Shown here piece by piece: positions 12,101-18,374 of a stretch of DNA of 64,000 bases. Origin of the DNA: a virus; IMG/VR virus record IMGVR_UViG_3300042898_003677, positions 1 through 64,000 of that record, one strand, 5' to 3'. The position numbers and the translations under genes are program-made. Every line of letters starts with the position of its first letter. Position 1 is the first letter of the stretch. Below the pieces are notes generated by a model, which was not told the origin of the DNA, ran no database searches, and saw nothing but the letters and a program-made list of their open reading frames with translations.

Positions 12101-13227
12101 CCATTTGTGCCGCTTGTTCCTGATGAACCTGATGTACCATTTGTACCGCTTGTTCCTGAAGAACCCGATGTACCATTTGTGCCGCTTGTTCCTGATGAAC
12201 CTGAAGTTCCGCTCGTTCCTGAAGAACCTGATGTTCCGCTAGTTCCTGATGAACCACTTGAACCTGAAGTACCAGATGAACCTGATGTTCCACTAGTACC
12301 ATTGATACCACTAATACCAGATGTTCCTGAAGTCCCACTTGTTCCTGAAGAACCAGATGAACCTGAAGTTCCCCCTGTTATTGTAACTGTTATTGCACCG
12401 TCACCATCATTAGTAACAGAAGCACCATTGAATGTTATACCAGTGACATTACTTACGGTTGTAACTCCGTCTCCAACTGTTAAAGGACTACCTCCTCCTG
12501 AGGTAAATCCTGTAATTTGAATGTCGTCACCAAGTGAATTTGTTAATGTTAAAGTTTGTGTACCGGAATTATAAGTTCCACCTGTAATTGGCGCAGTAAA
12601 TCCTGAAATTGTAATAGTACCACCTGTATTATTGTATAAATCTAAATCTGAAGTTCCTGAGAAATAAGTACCACCTGTAATTTGTACATCACTACCCCAA
12701 AATATTTGCCATCTGGCATTATTCTTAGTTACCCCACCAACACCTTCAATTGTTGAGCCTGTCCAAGCATCAAGAAGGGCCGCTCCTTGTGGCGTATCAT
12801 CATAAACCTCATAACCACTACCTAAATCAATGATAGAACCAGCAGTTTCAGCATCATCCCACATTGACGTAAATCCTGTCATCGTGTATTGGTACACAGT
12901 GTCTGTCTCTTGGACATACACCTGCATACCTAATCTTCTACGACCTGAAGAAATACCATCGTTATTTAATGTTAGCGTGTTTGGTAATGAATAAGGTACG
13001 TTATAAGTTAAGTTAATAGGAATTGAGTTTCCTGAGTAGTAAACAACACCCCCATTAATTAAAATGTCATTTGGAATTATGAAATCTAGGTCAGATAAGG
13101 AGTAAACTTCCATATATCCACCAATTCCAAGTACACTAAAATTTGTACCGGTATTATTTTCTCTAATGACTGAATCAGGAGTCTGAAGAATGGTTGTTGA
13201 TACGGGGTTTTTATATTGAAAACTCAT
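6142..13227 (-). CDS. Giant Gly-X-Y repeat fibre protein 1 (2361 aa) with interspersed domains
   Basis: A probable long tail fibre or whisker. The head (residues 1 to about 290) is non-repetitive and rich in Gly, Thr and beta-type segments. A long array of Gly-(Thr/Ser)-(Ser/Asn) triplets follows (about 12360-7840). Two globular islands of about 115 residues then interrupt the array (about 7838-7490, beginning GNCFPYDHIT; about 7110-6750, beginning GYIIDNIWDY), each followed by more triplets. The last 150 residues are a unique C-terminal domain, probably the tip, ending in KVNTRIIF. No enzymatic motif is visible. Two GVSGADG interruptions occur within the array. Without Pro the triplets are unlike ordinary collagen; a polyglycine-II-like or other extended rod is possible. 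The gene has its own late motif and terminator. It is similar in design to the neighbouring fibre 2 and may be a paralogue. Confidence 0.88.
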   Translation of the reverse strand: MSFQYKNPVSTTILQTPDSVIRENNTGTNFSVLGIGGYMEVYSLSDLDFIIPNDILINGGVVYYSGNSIPINLTYNVPYSLPNTLTLNNDGISSGRRRLGMQVYVQETDTVYQYTMTGFTSMWDDAETAGSIIDLGSGYEVYDDTPQGAALLDAWTGSTIEGVGGVTKNNARWQIFWGSDVQITGGTYFSGTSDLDLYNNTGGTITISGFTAPITGGTYNSGTQTLTLTNSLGDDIQITGFTSGGGSPLTVGDGVTTVSNVTGITFNGASVTNDGDGAITVTITGGTSGSSGSSGTSGTSGTSGISGINGTSGTSGSSGTSGSSGSSGTSGTSGSSGTSGTSGSSGTSGTNGTSGSSGTSGTNGTSGSSGTSGTNGTSGSSGSSGTSGTNGTSGSSGTSGTSGVSGADGTSGTSGSSGTSGSSGTGGSSGSSGTSGTSGSSGTSGTSGSSGTGGSSGTSGSSGTSGTNGTSGSSGSSGTSGTNGTSGSSGSSGTSGTSGSSGTSGTNGTSGSSGSSGTSGTNGTSGSSGSSGTSGTSGSSGSSGTSGTSGSSGTSGTSGSSGTSGTSGSSGTSGTSGSSGTSGTSGSSGSSGTSGTNGTSGSSGTSGTSGSSGSSGTSGTNGTSGSSGSSGTSGTSGSSGTSGTSGSSGSSGTSGTNGTSGSSGTSGTSGSSGTSGTNGTSGSSGSSGTSGTSGSSGTSGTNGTSGSSGSSGTSGTSGSSGTSGTSGSSGTSGTNGTSGSSGSSGTSGTSGSSGTSGTSGSSGTSGTNGTSGSSGTSGTSGSSGTSGTNGTSGSSGTSGTSGVSGADGTSGTSGSSGTSGSSGTSGTNGTSGSSGTSGTNGTSGSSGTSGSSGSSGTSGTNGTSGSSGTSGTSGSSGSSGTSGSSGTSGTSGLSGSSGTSGSSGTSGTSGSSGTSGTSGSSGTSGTSGSSGSSGTSGTSGSSGTSGTSGSSGSSGTSGTNGTSGSSGSSGSSGTSGTSGSSGSSGTSGTSGSSGTSGTSGSSGSSGTSGTSGSSGTSGTNGTSGSSGTSGTSGSSGTSGTSGSSGSSGTSGTSGSSGTSGTSGSSGTSGTSGSSGTSGTNGTSGSSGSSGTSGTSGSSGTSGTSGSSGSSGTSGTSGSSGSSGTSGTNGTSGSSGSSGSSGTSGTSGSSGTSGTSGSSGSSGTSGTSGSSGSSGTSGTSGSSGTSGTSGTSGSSGTSGSSGSSGTSGSSGTSGSSGTSGTSGSSGTSGTNGTSGSSGSSGTSGTSGSSGTSGTSGSSGSSGTSGTSGSSGSSGTSGTNGTSGSSGSSGTSGTSGSSGTSGTSGSSGSSGTSGTSGSSGTSGSSGTSGTSGTSGSSGTSGSSGSSGTSGTSGSSGTSGTNGTSGSSGSSGSSGTSGTSGTSGSSGTSGSSGSSGTSGSSGTSGTSGTSGSSGTSGTSGSSGTSGTSGTSGSSGTSGTSGTSGSSGTSGSSGSSGTSGTSGSSGTSGTSGTSGSSGTSGTSGTSGSSGTSGSSGTSGSSGTSGTSGSSGTSGSSGTSGTSGSSGTSGSSGTSGSSGTSGTSGSSGTSGTSGSSGTSGSSGTSGSSGTSGSSGSSGTSGSSGTSGTSGSSGTSGSSGTSGTSGSSGTSGTSGSSGTSGSSGTSGSSGTSGTSGSSGTSGSSGTSGTSGSSGTSGTSGSSGTSGSSGTSGSSGTSGSSGSSGTSGSSGTSGSSGTSGTSGSSGTSGTSGSSGTSGSSGTSGSSGTSGTSGSSGTSGSSGTSGTSGSSGTSGTSGSSGTSGTSGSSGTSGSSGTSGSSGTSGSSGSSGTSGSSGTSGSSGTSGIDGNCFPYDHITSVPTVQGQAQVVNNIDWTLATSIKTLFNDYNGVNRSGFWSNVGAGTEIIITTPSGTYIYQLNNTPTIGGGGITFSVTYIGGTGTGAPLLPDVYYWCVTTTGLSGSSGTSGSSGTSGSSGSSGTSGSSGSSGTSGSSGSSGTSGSSGSSGTSGSSGTSGSSGTSGSSGSSGTSGSSGSSGTSGSSGTSGSSGTSGSSGSSGTSGSSGTSGSSGTSGSSGTSGSSGTSGSSGYIIDNIWDYTTGSPGNQKVRNAVPADGFPITPFTLLIGETPLSNTPNYSAIYGTLGNGTLWKITRLVGGSDVIYYTQNGNGADNGSYWEFALDYLSGSDWVPANADDVLIQVAGIGQSGSSGSSGSSGTSGSSGTSGSSGSSGTSGSSGSSGTSGSSGSSGTSGSSGSSGTSGTGFTAVTNPSLTRVLTSDGTANGAIAESGLTYDQQYLTLYGGQRTQTVDYATVSPGTTVIESFPSSTGSSCHFEYVVIEHNLNYRRSGVVMGVWNDSFAEFTEYSTPDLGGSTLGIEFRVVVVGADVQLQAGVSVGDWDVKVNTRIIF
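6590..6760 (-). repeat. Short Gly-X-Y array before the C-terminal domain of fibre 1
   Basis: A coding array of GTS/GSS triplets links the second island to the C-terminal domain. Confidence 0.85.
7115..7490 (-). repeat. Gly-X-Y array between the two islands of fibre 1
   Basis: A coding array of GTS/GSS triplets. Near-identical blocks of 60 to 100 bp recur within it, for example the stretches starting near 7145, 7215 and 7275. Confidence 0.8.
7840..12360 (-). repeat. Main Gly-X-Y array of fibre 1, with a 315-bp higher-order period
   Basis: About 4.5 kb of triplet-coding repeat. A distinctive block reading cctgatgtaccacttgaacc on the plus strand recurs at 7871, 8186 and 8501, that is every 315 bp (105 residues), inside longer similar blocks with a few indels. 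Asn-containing triplets (GTN) are common from about 9140 to 12200 and absent nearer the C-terminal end. Confidence 0.85.
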
Positions 13228-13243
13228 TTCTTTTTTTTTATTT

Positions 13244-13251
13244 AATAAATA
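13244..13251 (-). promoter_or_regulatory. Putative late promoter motif of fibre 1
   Basis: The coding strand reads ATATTTATTAAATAA, 16 nt before the ATG at 13227 and just after the stop codon of the preceding gene. Confidence 0.55.
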
Positions 13252-13263
13252 TTTTTAATTTCT

Positions 13264-15477
13264 TTATACTAGCGTGCCTCCTCGGAAATACCAAGCGTTT
13301 CCGTTGTTAGTTATGGTCAATCCACCCGCAGGTTTTGTAACATATACTCTGTAAGTACCCGCAGGTATATTTGCTGAGCCTGTGTAGTTTATTATTAAAC
13401 TATTATAAATTGAACTCACAACCGTATCAGTTGCCGGTGGGTTAGCATTACCATTCAAGATTGTAGAATACTTTTGTCCGTTAGTCGCTCCCGTTGATAC
13501 AAACCAAACATAGTACGCCACTTCAGTAGGATTTGGTACTGTCGCAGCAGGAACTTGGATTGTTTGGAATCTATAAGCAACTATCGGGTTACCAAAAGCG
13601 TCATTACCACCACTTGTTGTTGAAATTGGCGCTGTGAATATTGCTGGTTCAGATACACCCCATCCACTGTAGGCAATATAGGTGTTCATTTGTGTATTAA
13701 ATGTCGCCTGTATTGTTGATGGTGAAGTAATGTTAAATCCTCTGAACGCACTTCCTTGTGCCAGCATATAGTTGTTTAACGCAGTTCTGATTGTTGCGTC
13801 GTTTCTATCGATGAACAAATACGCCTGTATTGGTTGTGCCGATGGAGTTGGTGTTGGAGTAGTTGTAGTGGTTGGCGTTGGTGACGCAGTATTAGTAGGT
13901 GTTTGAGTTGGAGTATTTGTTGCGGTTTGTGTTGGTGTTGGAGTCGATGTCTGTGTTGGAGTTGGTGTCTTTGTTTGTGTTGGTGTTTGTGTTGGTGTTG
14001 AAGTATTAGTTGCGGTATTTGTAGGCGTAGGAGTATTAGTCGCAGTTTGCGATGGTGTTGGTGTTTGTGTCGGTGTTGGAGTCTGAGTTCTCGTTGGTGT
14101 TTGTGTTGGGGTCTGAGTTCTCGTTGGTGTTTGTGTTGGTGTTTGTGTTGGACTAGCAGTAATAGACGGTGTTGGAGTGTTAGTCGATGTTGCGGTTTGT
14201 GTTGGGGTTGGCGTATTAGTTGCTGTTTGTGTTGGAGTATTAGTCGCAGTATTAGTTGGAGTATTAGTTGCCGTATTAGTTGGCGTCTGAGTTGGAGTAT
14301 TAGTGGCAGTATTGGTTGGTGTTTGAGTATTAGTCGCAGTATTAGTTGGCGTTTGCGTTGGCGTTTGAGTTGCAGTATTAGTTGGTGTAGGTGTTGGAGT
14401 CTGAGTTGCGGTATTAGTTGGAGTCTGAGTTGGACTAGCAGTAATAGACGGTGTTGGTGTCGGTGTGATATCAGATGTAACTGAAGGTGTAGGTGTATTT
14501 GTTTGTGTCGCAGTTTGTGTTGGTGTAACCGTATTAGTCGCAGTAATTGTAGGTGTCTGCGTAGCAGTTTGTGTTGGTGTATTAGTGGCAGTTTGAGTTG
14601 GTGTCGCGGTTTGAGTTGGTGTGTTAGTTGCAGTTTGTGTTGGTGTGTTAGTTGCAGTTTGTGTTGGTGTGTTAGTTGCAGTTTGTGTTGGTGTGTTAGT
14701 TGCAGTATTAGTTGGTGTTTGGGTAACCGTTGGTGTTTGAGTAGGCGTAGAAGTATTGGTCGGTGTTTGAGTAACCGTTGGAGTTTGTGTTGGAGTTGAA
14801 GTTTGTGTCGGAGTTTGTGTTCTTGTCGCTGTTTGTGTCGGAGTTTGGGTTCTTGTTGGAGTCTGTGTAGGTGTTGCAGTCCTTGTGTTAGTTGGGGTCT
14901 GTGTTGGTGTTGAAGTATTTGTTGCGGTGTTAGTTGGCGTGTGAGTGTTAGTTGGAGTCTGTGTTGGTGTTGAAGTTGATGTATTTGTTGGCGTAGGTGT
15001 TTTAGTTTGGGTTGCAGTATTAGTTGGTGTGTGAGTTTGGGTATTTGTAGGTGTATTTGTTGGAGTATGCGAAGGGGTATTTGTTACCGTATTAGTAGGT
15101 GTGATAGTCGGTGTTACAGATGGTGTCGCGGTAGATGTCGGGCTAACAGTTTGTGTTGGCGTACTTGTGGCACCTGGAGTCGTAGAAGTAGGTGTTGGTG
15201 TTGGCGTAGTTGTTGGCGTATAAGTTGGGGTAGGTGTTGGTGTTGGGGTGAAATCAAAGCACACCACATAACCATCAATCATTTGTTGTCTGGTTATATC
15301 AGTGGCATATGCCGGCTCAGAAGTTGAATTTATGAATATATCAAATGGACCAATTGCGTTAGAACTAGCTGGTATTCTAACAATATAACAAGATGGCCCG
15401 GTGACTGTAATCTGTTTTTGAACCTCAGTATTACACCCCGTTGCCTTATTGACACAAATTATAGTTTCTAACGACAT
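13264..15477 (-). CDS. Thr-Pro-rich linker protein, fibre or adhesin (737 aa)
   Basis: Three parts are visible. A head of about 75 residues with several Cys ([16 protein letters not shown]) ends in a Cys shortly before the linker. Residues about 77-545 are a Thr-Pro-Asn-Gln-Ser linker made of TPT, TNT and TQT units. The C-terminal domain of about 190 residues begins [10 protein letters not shown] and ends YFRGGTLV. The linker should form an extended, stiff, protease-resistant rod holding the C-terminal domain away from the particle. The C-terminal domain is not recognised and would be the candidate receptor-binding part. The gene lies between the SprB-repeat protein and the giant fibres, so a host-contact role is inferred. 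Short Thr-Pro runs also occur in two other proteins of this window. Confidence 0.75.
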   Translation of the reverse strand: MSLETIICVNKATGCNTEVQKQITVTGPSCYIVRIPASSNAIGPFDIFINSTSEPAYATDITRQQMIDGYVVCFDFTPTPTPTPTYTPTTTPTPTPTSTTPGATSTPTQTVSPTSTATPSVTPTITPTNTVTNTPSHTPTNTPTNTQTHTPTNTATQTKTPTPTNTSTSTPTQTPTNTHTPTNTATNTSTPTQTPTNTRTATPTQTPTRTQTPTQTATRTQTPTQTSTPTQTPTVTQTPTNTSTPTQTPTVTQTPTNTATNTPTQTATNTPTQTATNTPTQTATNTPTQTATPTQTATNTPTQTATQTPTITATNTVTPTQTATQTNTPTPSVTSDITPTPTPSITASPTQTPTNTATQTPTPTPTNTATQTPTQTPTNTATNTQTPTNTATNTPTQTPTNTATNTPTNTATNTPTQTATNTPTPTQTATSTNTPTPSITASPTQTPTQTPTRTQTPTQTPTRTQTPTPTQTPTPSQTATNTPTPTNTATNTSTPTQTPTQTKTPTPTQTSTPTPTQTATNTPTQTPTNTASPTPTTTTTPTPTPSAQPIQAYLFIDRNDATIRTALNNYMLAQGSAFRGFNITSPSTIQATFNTQMNTYIAYSGWGVSEPAIFTAPISTTSGGNDAFGNPIVAYRFQTIQVPAATVPNPTEVAYYVWFVSTGATNGQKYSTILNGNANPPATDTVVSSIYNSLIINYTGSANIPAGTYRVYVTKPAGGLTITNNGNAWYFRGGTLV
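13840..15250 (-). repeat. Thr-Pro coding repeat region
   Basis: Low-complexity coding DNA built on a 6-bp unit for Thr-Pro, with longer periods caused by TNTPTQT-type units. For example, the block reading tgcagtttgtgttggtgtgt (plus strand) is repeated in tandem around 14630-14710. Confidence 0.85.
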
Positions 15478-15486
15478 TTTTTTTAA

Positions 15487-15494
15487 TATAAATA
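15487..15494 (-). promoter_or_regulatory. Putative late promoter motif of the Thr-Pro protein
   Basis: The coding strand reads GTATTTATATTAAAA only 9 nt before the ATG at 15477, the shortest distance of the set. If it is a -10 element, the transcript would be almost leaderless. Confidence 0.5.
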
Positions 15495-15547
15495 CATAGG
15501 TTTCCTTGTTTCAAAAATCGTTTTTAGTAAGTTTTTTTGAAAAGGGA

Positions 15548-15570
15548 AAAATAATCCTCAAGATTATTAG
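15548..15570 (-). terminator. Intrinsic terminator after the 15583-15909 gene
   Basis: A 7-bp stem (15550-15556 with 15562-15568) with a 5-nt loop is followed on the minus strand by TTTCCC. It is short and A/T-rich, weaker than the others, but correctly placed after the stop codon. Confidence 0.6.
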
Positions 15571-15582
15571 TATTCATACATC

Positions 15583-15909
15583 TTAATCGACCGTAATACT
15601 ATAATCACAAGACTCGGCAGTAACAGAAATTGTATAGGTGCAAGATGCGATTTCCACAGAAATATCAAATCCACATCCATAGCTACAATCAATAATTTCA
15701 AACTTTTTACATCCTCTGTTATCGATTAAAGTAACCATAACAGCAGGAGCATTATTGAATAAACTTGGTGGATAAAAATTTGCTGCGGGAGGTATTAAAC
15801 CTGTGTTGGTAATTGTACCAATTAATGATTCATTATTTCCATAAACATCAGAAACATAAACATATATTGGAGTTTCTCCCGTAACCGCTTCAATTCTTAT
15901 CTGTGTCAT
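15583..15909 (-). CDS. Small Cys-containing structural protein (108 aa)
   Basis: No family is recognised. The start is taken as the ATG at 15909, which overlaps the TGA of the SprB-repeat gene in an ATGA arrangement and so suggests translational coupling. An in-frame TTG lies three codons upstream. The sequence is rich in Val, Thr and Ile (TPIYVYVSDVYG, ISVTAESCDYSITVD) with five Cys in the second half, suggesting a small all-beta domain with disulfides. As the last gene of the 22260-15583 operon it is probably a virion accessory protein or a partner of the SprB-repeat adhesin. Confidence 0.65.
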   Translation of the reverse strand: MTQIRIEAVTGETPIYVYVSDVYGNNESLIGTITNTGLIPPAANFYPPSLFNNAPAVMVTLIDNRGCKKFEIIDCSYGCGFDISVEIASCTYTISVTAESCDYSITVD

Positions 15910-18374
15910 TGTAGGCAAATAATGTCATAAACTATAAGTAACTCAACAGTAATTTCTTGGTCAGTTAAAGGACCTCCTTGAGTTGCCTGAATAGTAATTT
16001 GATTGGTTAATGGGTTAACTGTAACATTTGAAACCCCGTTAATACTTTCCAACATTGTGGTAATTGTGTTGTACCATAAATTATCACTTGGTACATCAAC
16101 CAATGTTGTTCCTGTATAGAATGTTGTTGTTAAAATAGTGTTGAGTGGTTGAACTTGGACTTTAGCGGTATAAATTGCGGTGTTAATCGAACAATCCGTA
16201 TTACCTGATGTTAAGTCGTTAAATCCTTCAACTAATATTTGATTGATACCTCGTTTGGTTGGTGAAACGATATTGAAGGTTTCTGAACCCATTGTATAAC
16301 ATTGGAGTGATACATACGTCGCATCACAATCGATAATCGTTTGTGCTGCGTTTGAACAACCATTAGAGTCAGTTACAATCAATCCATAAGTACCACCCGT
16401 TAAACCTGAAACTGTTATCTGTTGTGGATTACCCGCAACATTATCAGACCAATCAAATGTAAATGGTGGAACTCCACTAGAAATAAACGCTGTAATTGTT
16501 CCTTCATTACCAGTTCCACAAGACGTACTGTATAATGAGAACTGAACACTTGGCGTTGTTGTAATTGTGAATGGTTTGTATTGTGTACATCCTGAAGCAT
16601 CCGTAACACTTAAAACGTGTTGACCAGGCGCAACATTATTAAACGTAACCGCAGTTAAAGGCGTATCAATAATTGTTTGAATACCGTCAATAGAATAATC
16701 ATATGGACTTGTTCCACCTGAAGATAAAACAATATTAATACTACCATAAGGATTTCCACAAGTAGAACCCGAAGTTTGTAATGCAATTGTAAATTTATCT
16801 TGTGTTAAAATGGTAACATCTTGTGTGAATAAACAACCCGAACTATCTTGAACAAAAATTGTATAGTCACCTCCAGTTAAATCAGAATAGGTATACTGTG
16901 TAAAGTTAGATGATTGTGATGTGGTGTTACCTTGGTCATCAACTAATGTATATGTATAGGGTGCAGTTCCACCCAATAAACTAACCAAGATTAATCCGTT
17001 GTTAGAATTACAATAAGAGTTTTGTGTTGATACATTAACGGATTGTATACCATTAGGACTTGTTAAAGTTGTTTCTTGTGTGAATGAACAAAGACCAGCG
17101 TCCGTAACAGTAAATCCATAGTTACCACTACTTAACCCTGAAAGTGTATATGTCTGACTATAACTAATTTCTTGAGCCCCCGTAGACGCTGAATAATAGT
17201 ATGGCGCAGTTCCACCAGTAATTGTTAAGGTTAATGAACCATTGGCATTGAAGCAACTCGGGGTTGTTGCAGAAAATGAACCAAACCCAACAGGTTCAAC
17301 TCGGGTGACAATTCCTTGTTTGGTTAAACTACACCCGTTGTAGTCTGTAACCGTAACCGAATAAACACCTTCAGTTAATCCTGTTATACTGTCTGTGGTT
17401 TGTCCATTACTCCATAGGTAAGAATAGGGTCCTATACCCGTTTGTCCTGTAACATAAATCTTACCAATATTGTTCTGACCACAAGCAGCGTTTGGTACCA
17501 CATAGAGTCCATAATCGTAAGTAACCGAACTTTCGATTATGAAGTCTGAACTTCTACAAGTACAACCACCCAAGTCAACTGCCTCCAAGTAGTAAGTTCC
17601 CGCAGATAAACTTGAGAACACTACCGTGTTTGTGTTGACCGTTTGAGAAGCAACAAAATCGTCATCAGTTGTATACAAATAATAATTAACCGAGGAATAA
17701 ACACTTGAGCAAGTACCCGTCACCGCTCCATTGTCTGAACCACAAGTTGTTGATTGTACGCCTGTGACTGTTGTACAACATCCTGAAGATACAGGAATGT
17801 TGATATAAAATTCATTATTTATTGGCAATGTAGAGTCGTTCGCTCTAACCAAGTAGTTTCCGGCTGCAAGTCCTGTCTTGTAATCTCCAAGACCTAAATT
17901 AGGACTATACCAATCAAAGGTATAAGGTGGAACTCCTCCTGTTCCAAATATCTGAACTGTACCCGTTCCATTGTCACAAGCTCCAGTTACCGACAGATAA
18001 TAATCAAACGCCCCACCATTACCAAAAGGTCCTGATGGTGTAACACTCGGTGTAATACTTGGGGTAATTGATGGAGTCGGAGTTAGTGTTTGTGTTGGTG
18101 TAACAGTAACTGTTGGAGTTGGTGTTACGGTTGGTGTTGGCGTTGGTGTGGATGTCGGACACGGAACCGATGCCTTACAAACCGCACAACTAGGATAATC
18201 AGGATTTAAGAACGTGTCAGAACCAGGTCCCGAAGTCGGTACCGAAGTTCTCGCATAACAAGTACTATTGTAAACAACACAATCGCCCAAACTAAAGTTT
18301 GTTAACTCAATCTCAAAAACTCTATAGTCTGAGGAGTCACAACAGTTTTGGAAAAAATAATAACCTAAAGCCAT
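15906..18374 (-). CDS. SprB-repeat adhesin-like tail protein (822 aa)
   Basis: A Cys-rich head of about 70 residues is followed by a Thr-Pro linker (about 73-115), then seven tandem units of 60 to 85 residues, then a C-terminal region of about 150 residues. The best unit contains GPYSYLWSNGQTT, GLTEGVYSVTVTDYNGC; others show GGTAPYTY and GVPPFTFDW. This pattern (P-Y-x-a-x-W-x-x-G, G-x-Y-x-v-x-V-T-D-x-x-G-C) is the SprB repeat, known from gliding adhesins and other large surface proteins of Bacteroidetes. Cys at conserved places suggest disulfides. The protein is probably a receptor-binding or surface-attaching fibre acquired from a flavobacterial host or shaped to resemble its proteins. The ATG overlaps the upstream TAA by one base. 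Confidence 0.8.
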   Translation of the reverse strand: MALGYYFFQNCCDSSDYRVFEIELTNFSLGDCVVYNSTCYARTSVPTSGPGSDTFLNPDYPSCAVCKASVPCPTSTPTPTPTVTPTPTVTVTPTQTLTPTPSITPSITPSVTPSGPFGNGGAFDYYLSVTGACDNGTGTVQIFGTGGVPPYTFDWYSPNLGLGDYKTGLAAGNYLVRANDSTLPINNEFYINIPVSSGCCTTVTGVQSTTCGSDNGAVTGTCSSVYSSVNYYLYTTDDDFVASQTVNTNTVVFSSLSAGTYYLEAVDLGGCTCRSSDFIIESSVTYDYGLYVVPNAACGQNNIGKIYVTGQTGIGPYSYLWSNGQTTDSITGLTEGVYSVTVTDYNGCSLTKQGIVTRVEPVGFGSFSATTPSCFNANGSLTLTITGGTAPYYYSASTGAQEISYSQTYTLSGLSSGNYGFTVTDAGLCSFTQETTLTSPNGIQSVNVSTQNSYCNSNNGLILVSLLGGTAPYTYTLVDDQGNTTSQSSNFTQYTYSDLTGGDYTIFVQDSSGCLFTQDVTILTQDKFTIALQTSGSTCGNPYGSINIVLSSGGTSPYDYSIDGIQTIIDTPLTAVTFNNVAPGQHVLSVTDASGCTQYKPFTITTTPSVQFSLYSTSCGTGNEGTITAFISSGVPPFTFDWSDNVAGNPQQITVSGLTGGTYGLIVTDSNGCSNAAQTIIDCDATYVSLQCYTMGSETFNIVSPTKRGINQILVEGFNDLTSGNTDCSINTAIYTAKVQVQPLNTILTTTFYTGTTLVDVPSDNLWYNTITTMLESINGVSNVTVNPLTNQITIQATQGGPLTDQEITVELLIVYDIICLQ

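Noticed and set aside
7800-12338. Leftward frames of up to 915 codons with Gln-Val-His/Leu-Gln-Glu repeats
   Set aside because: They are other-phase shadows within the fibre 1 array; the Gly-X-Y frame runs through with a proper head, islands and C-terminal domain.
1-13000. CRISPR array
   Set aside because: The repeats are in-frame coding units without unique spacers of constant length.
14047-15327. Rightward Cys/Trp/Ser-rich frames opposite the Thr-Pro protein
   Set aside because: Antisense of Thr-Pro repeats; composition is an effect of the repeat, and no start signal is seen.
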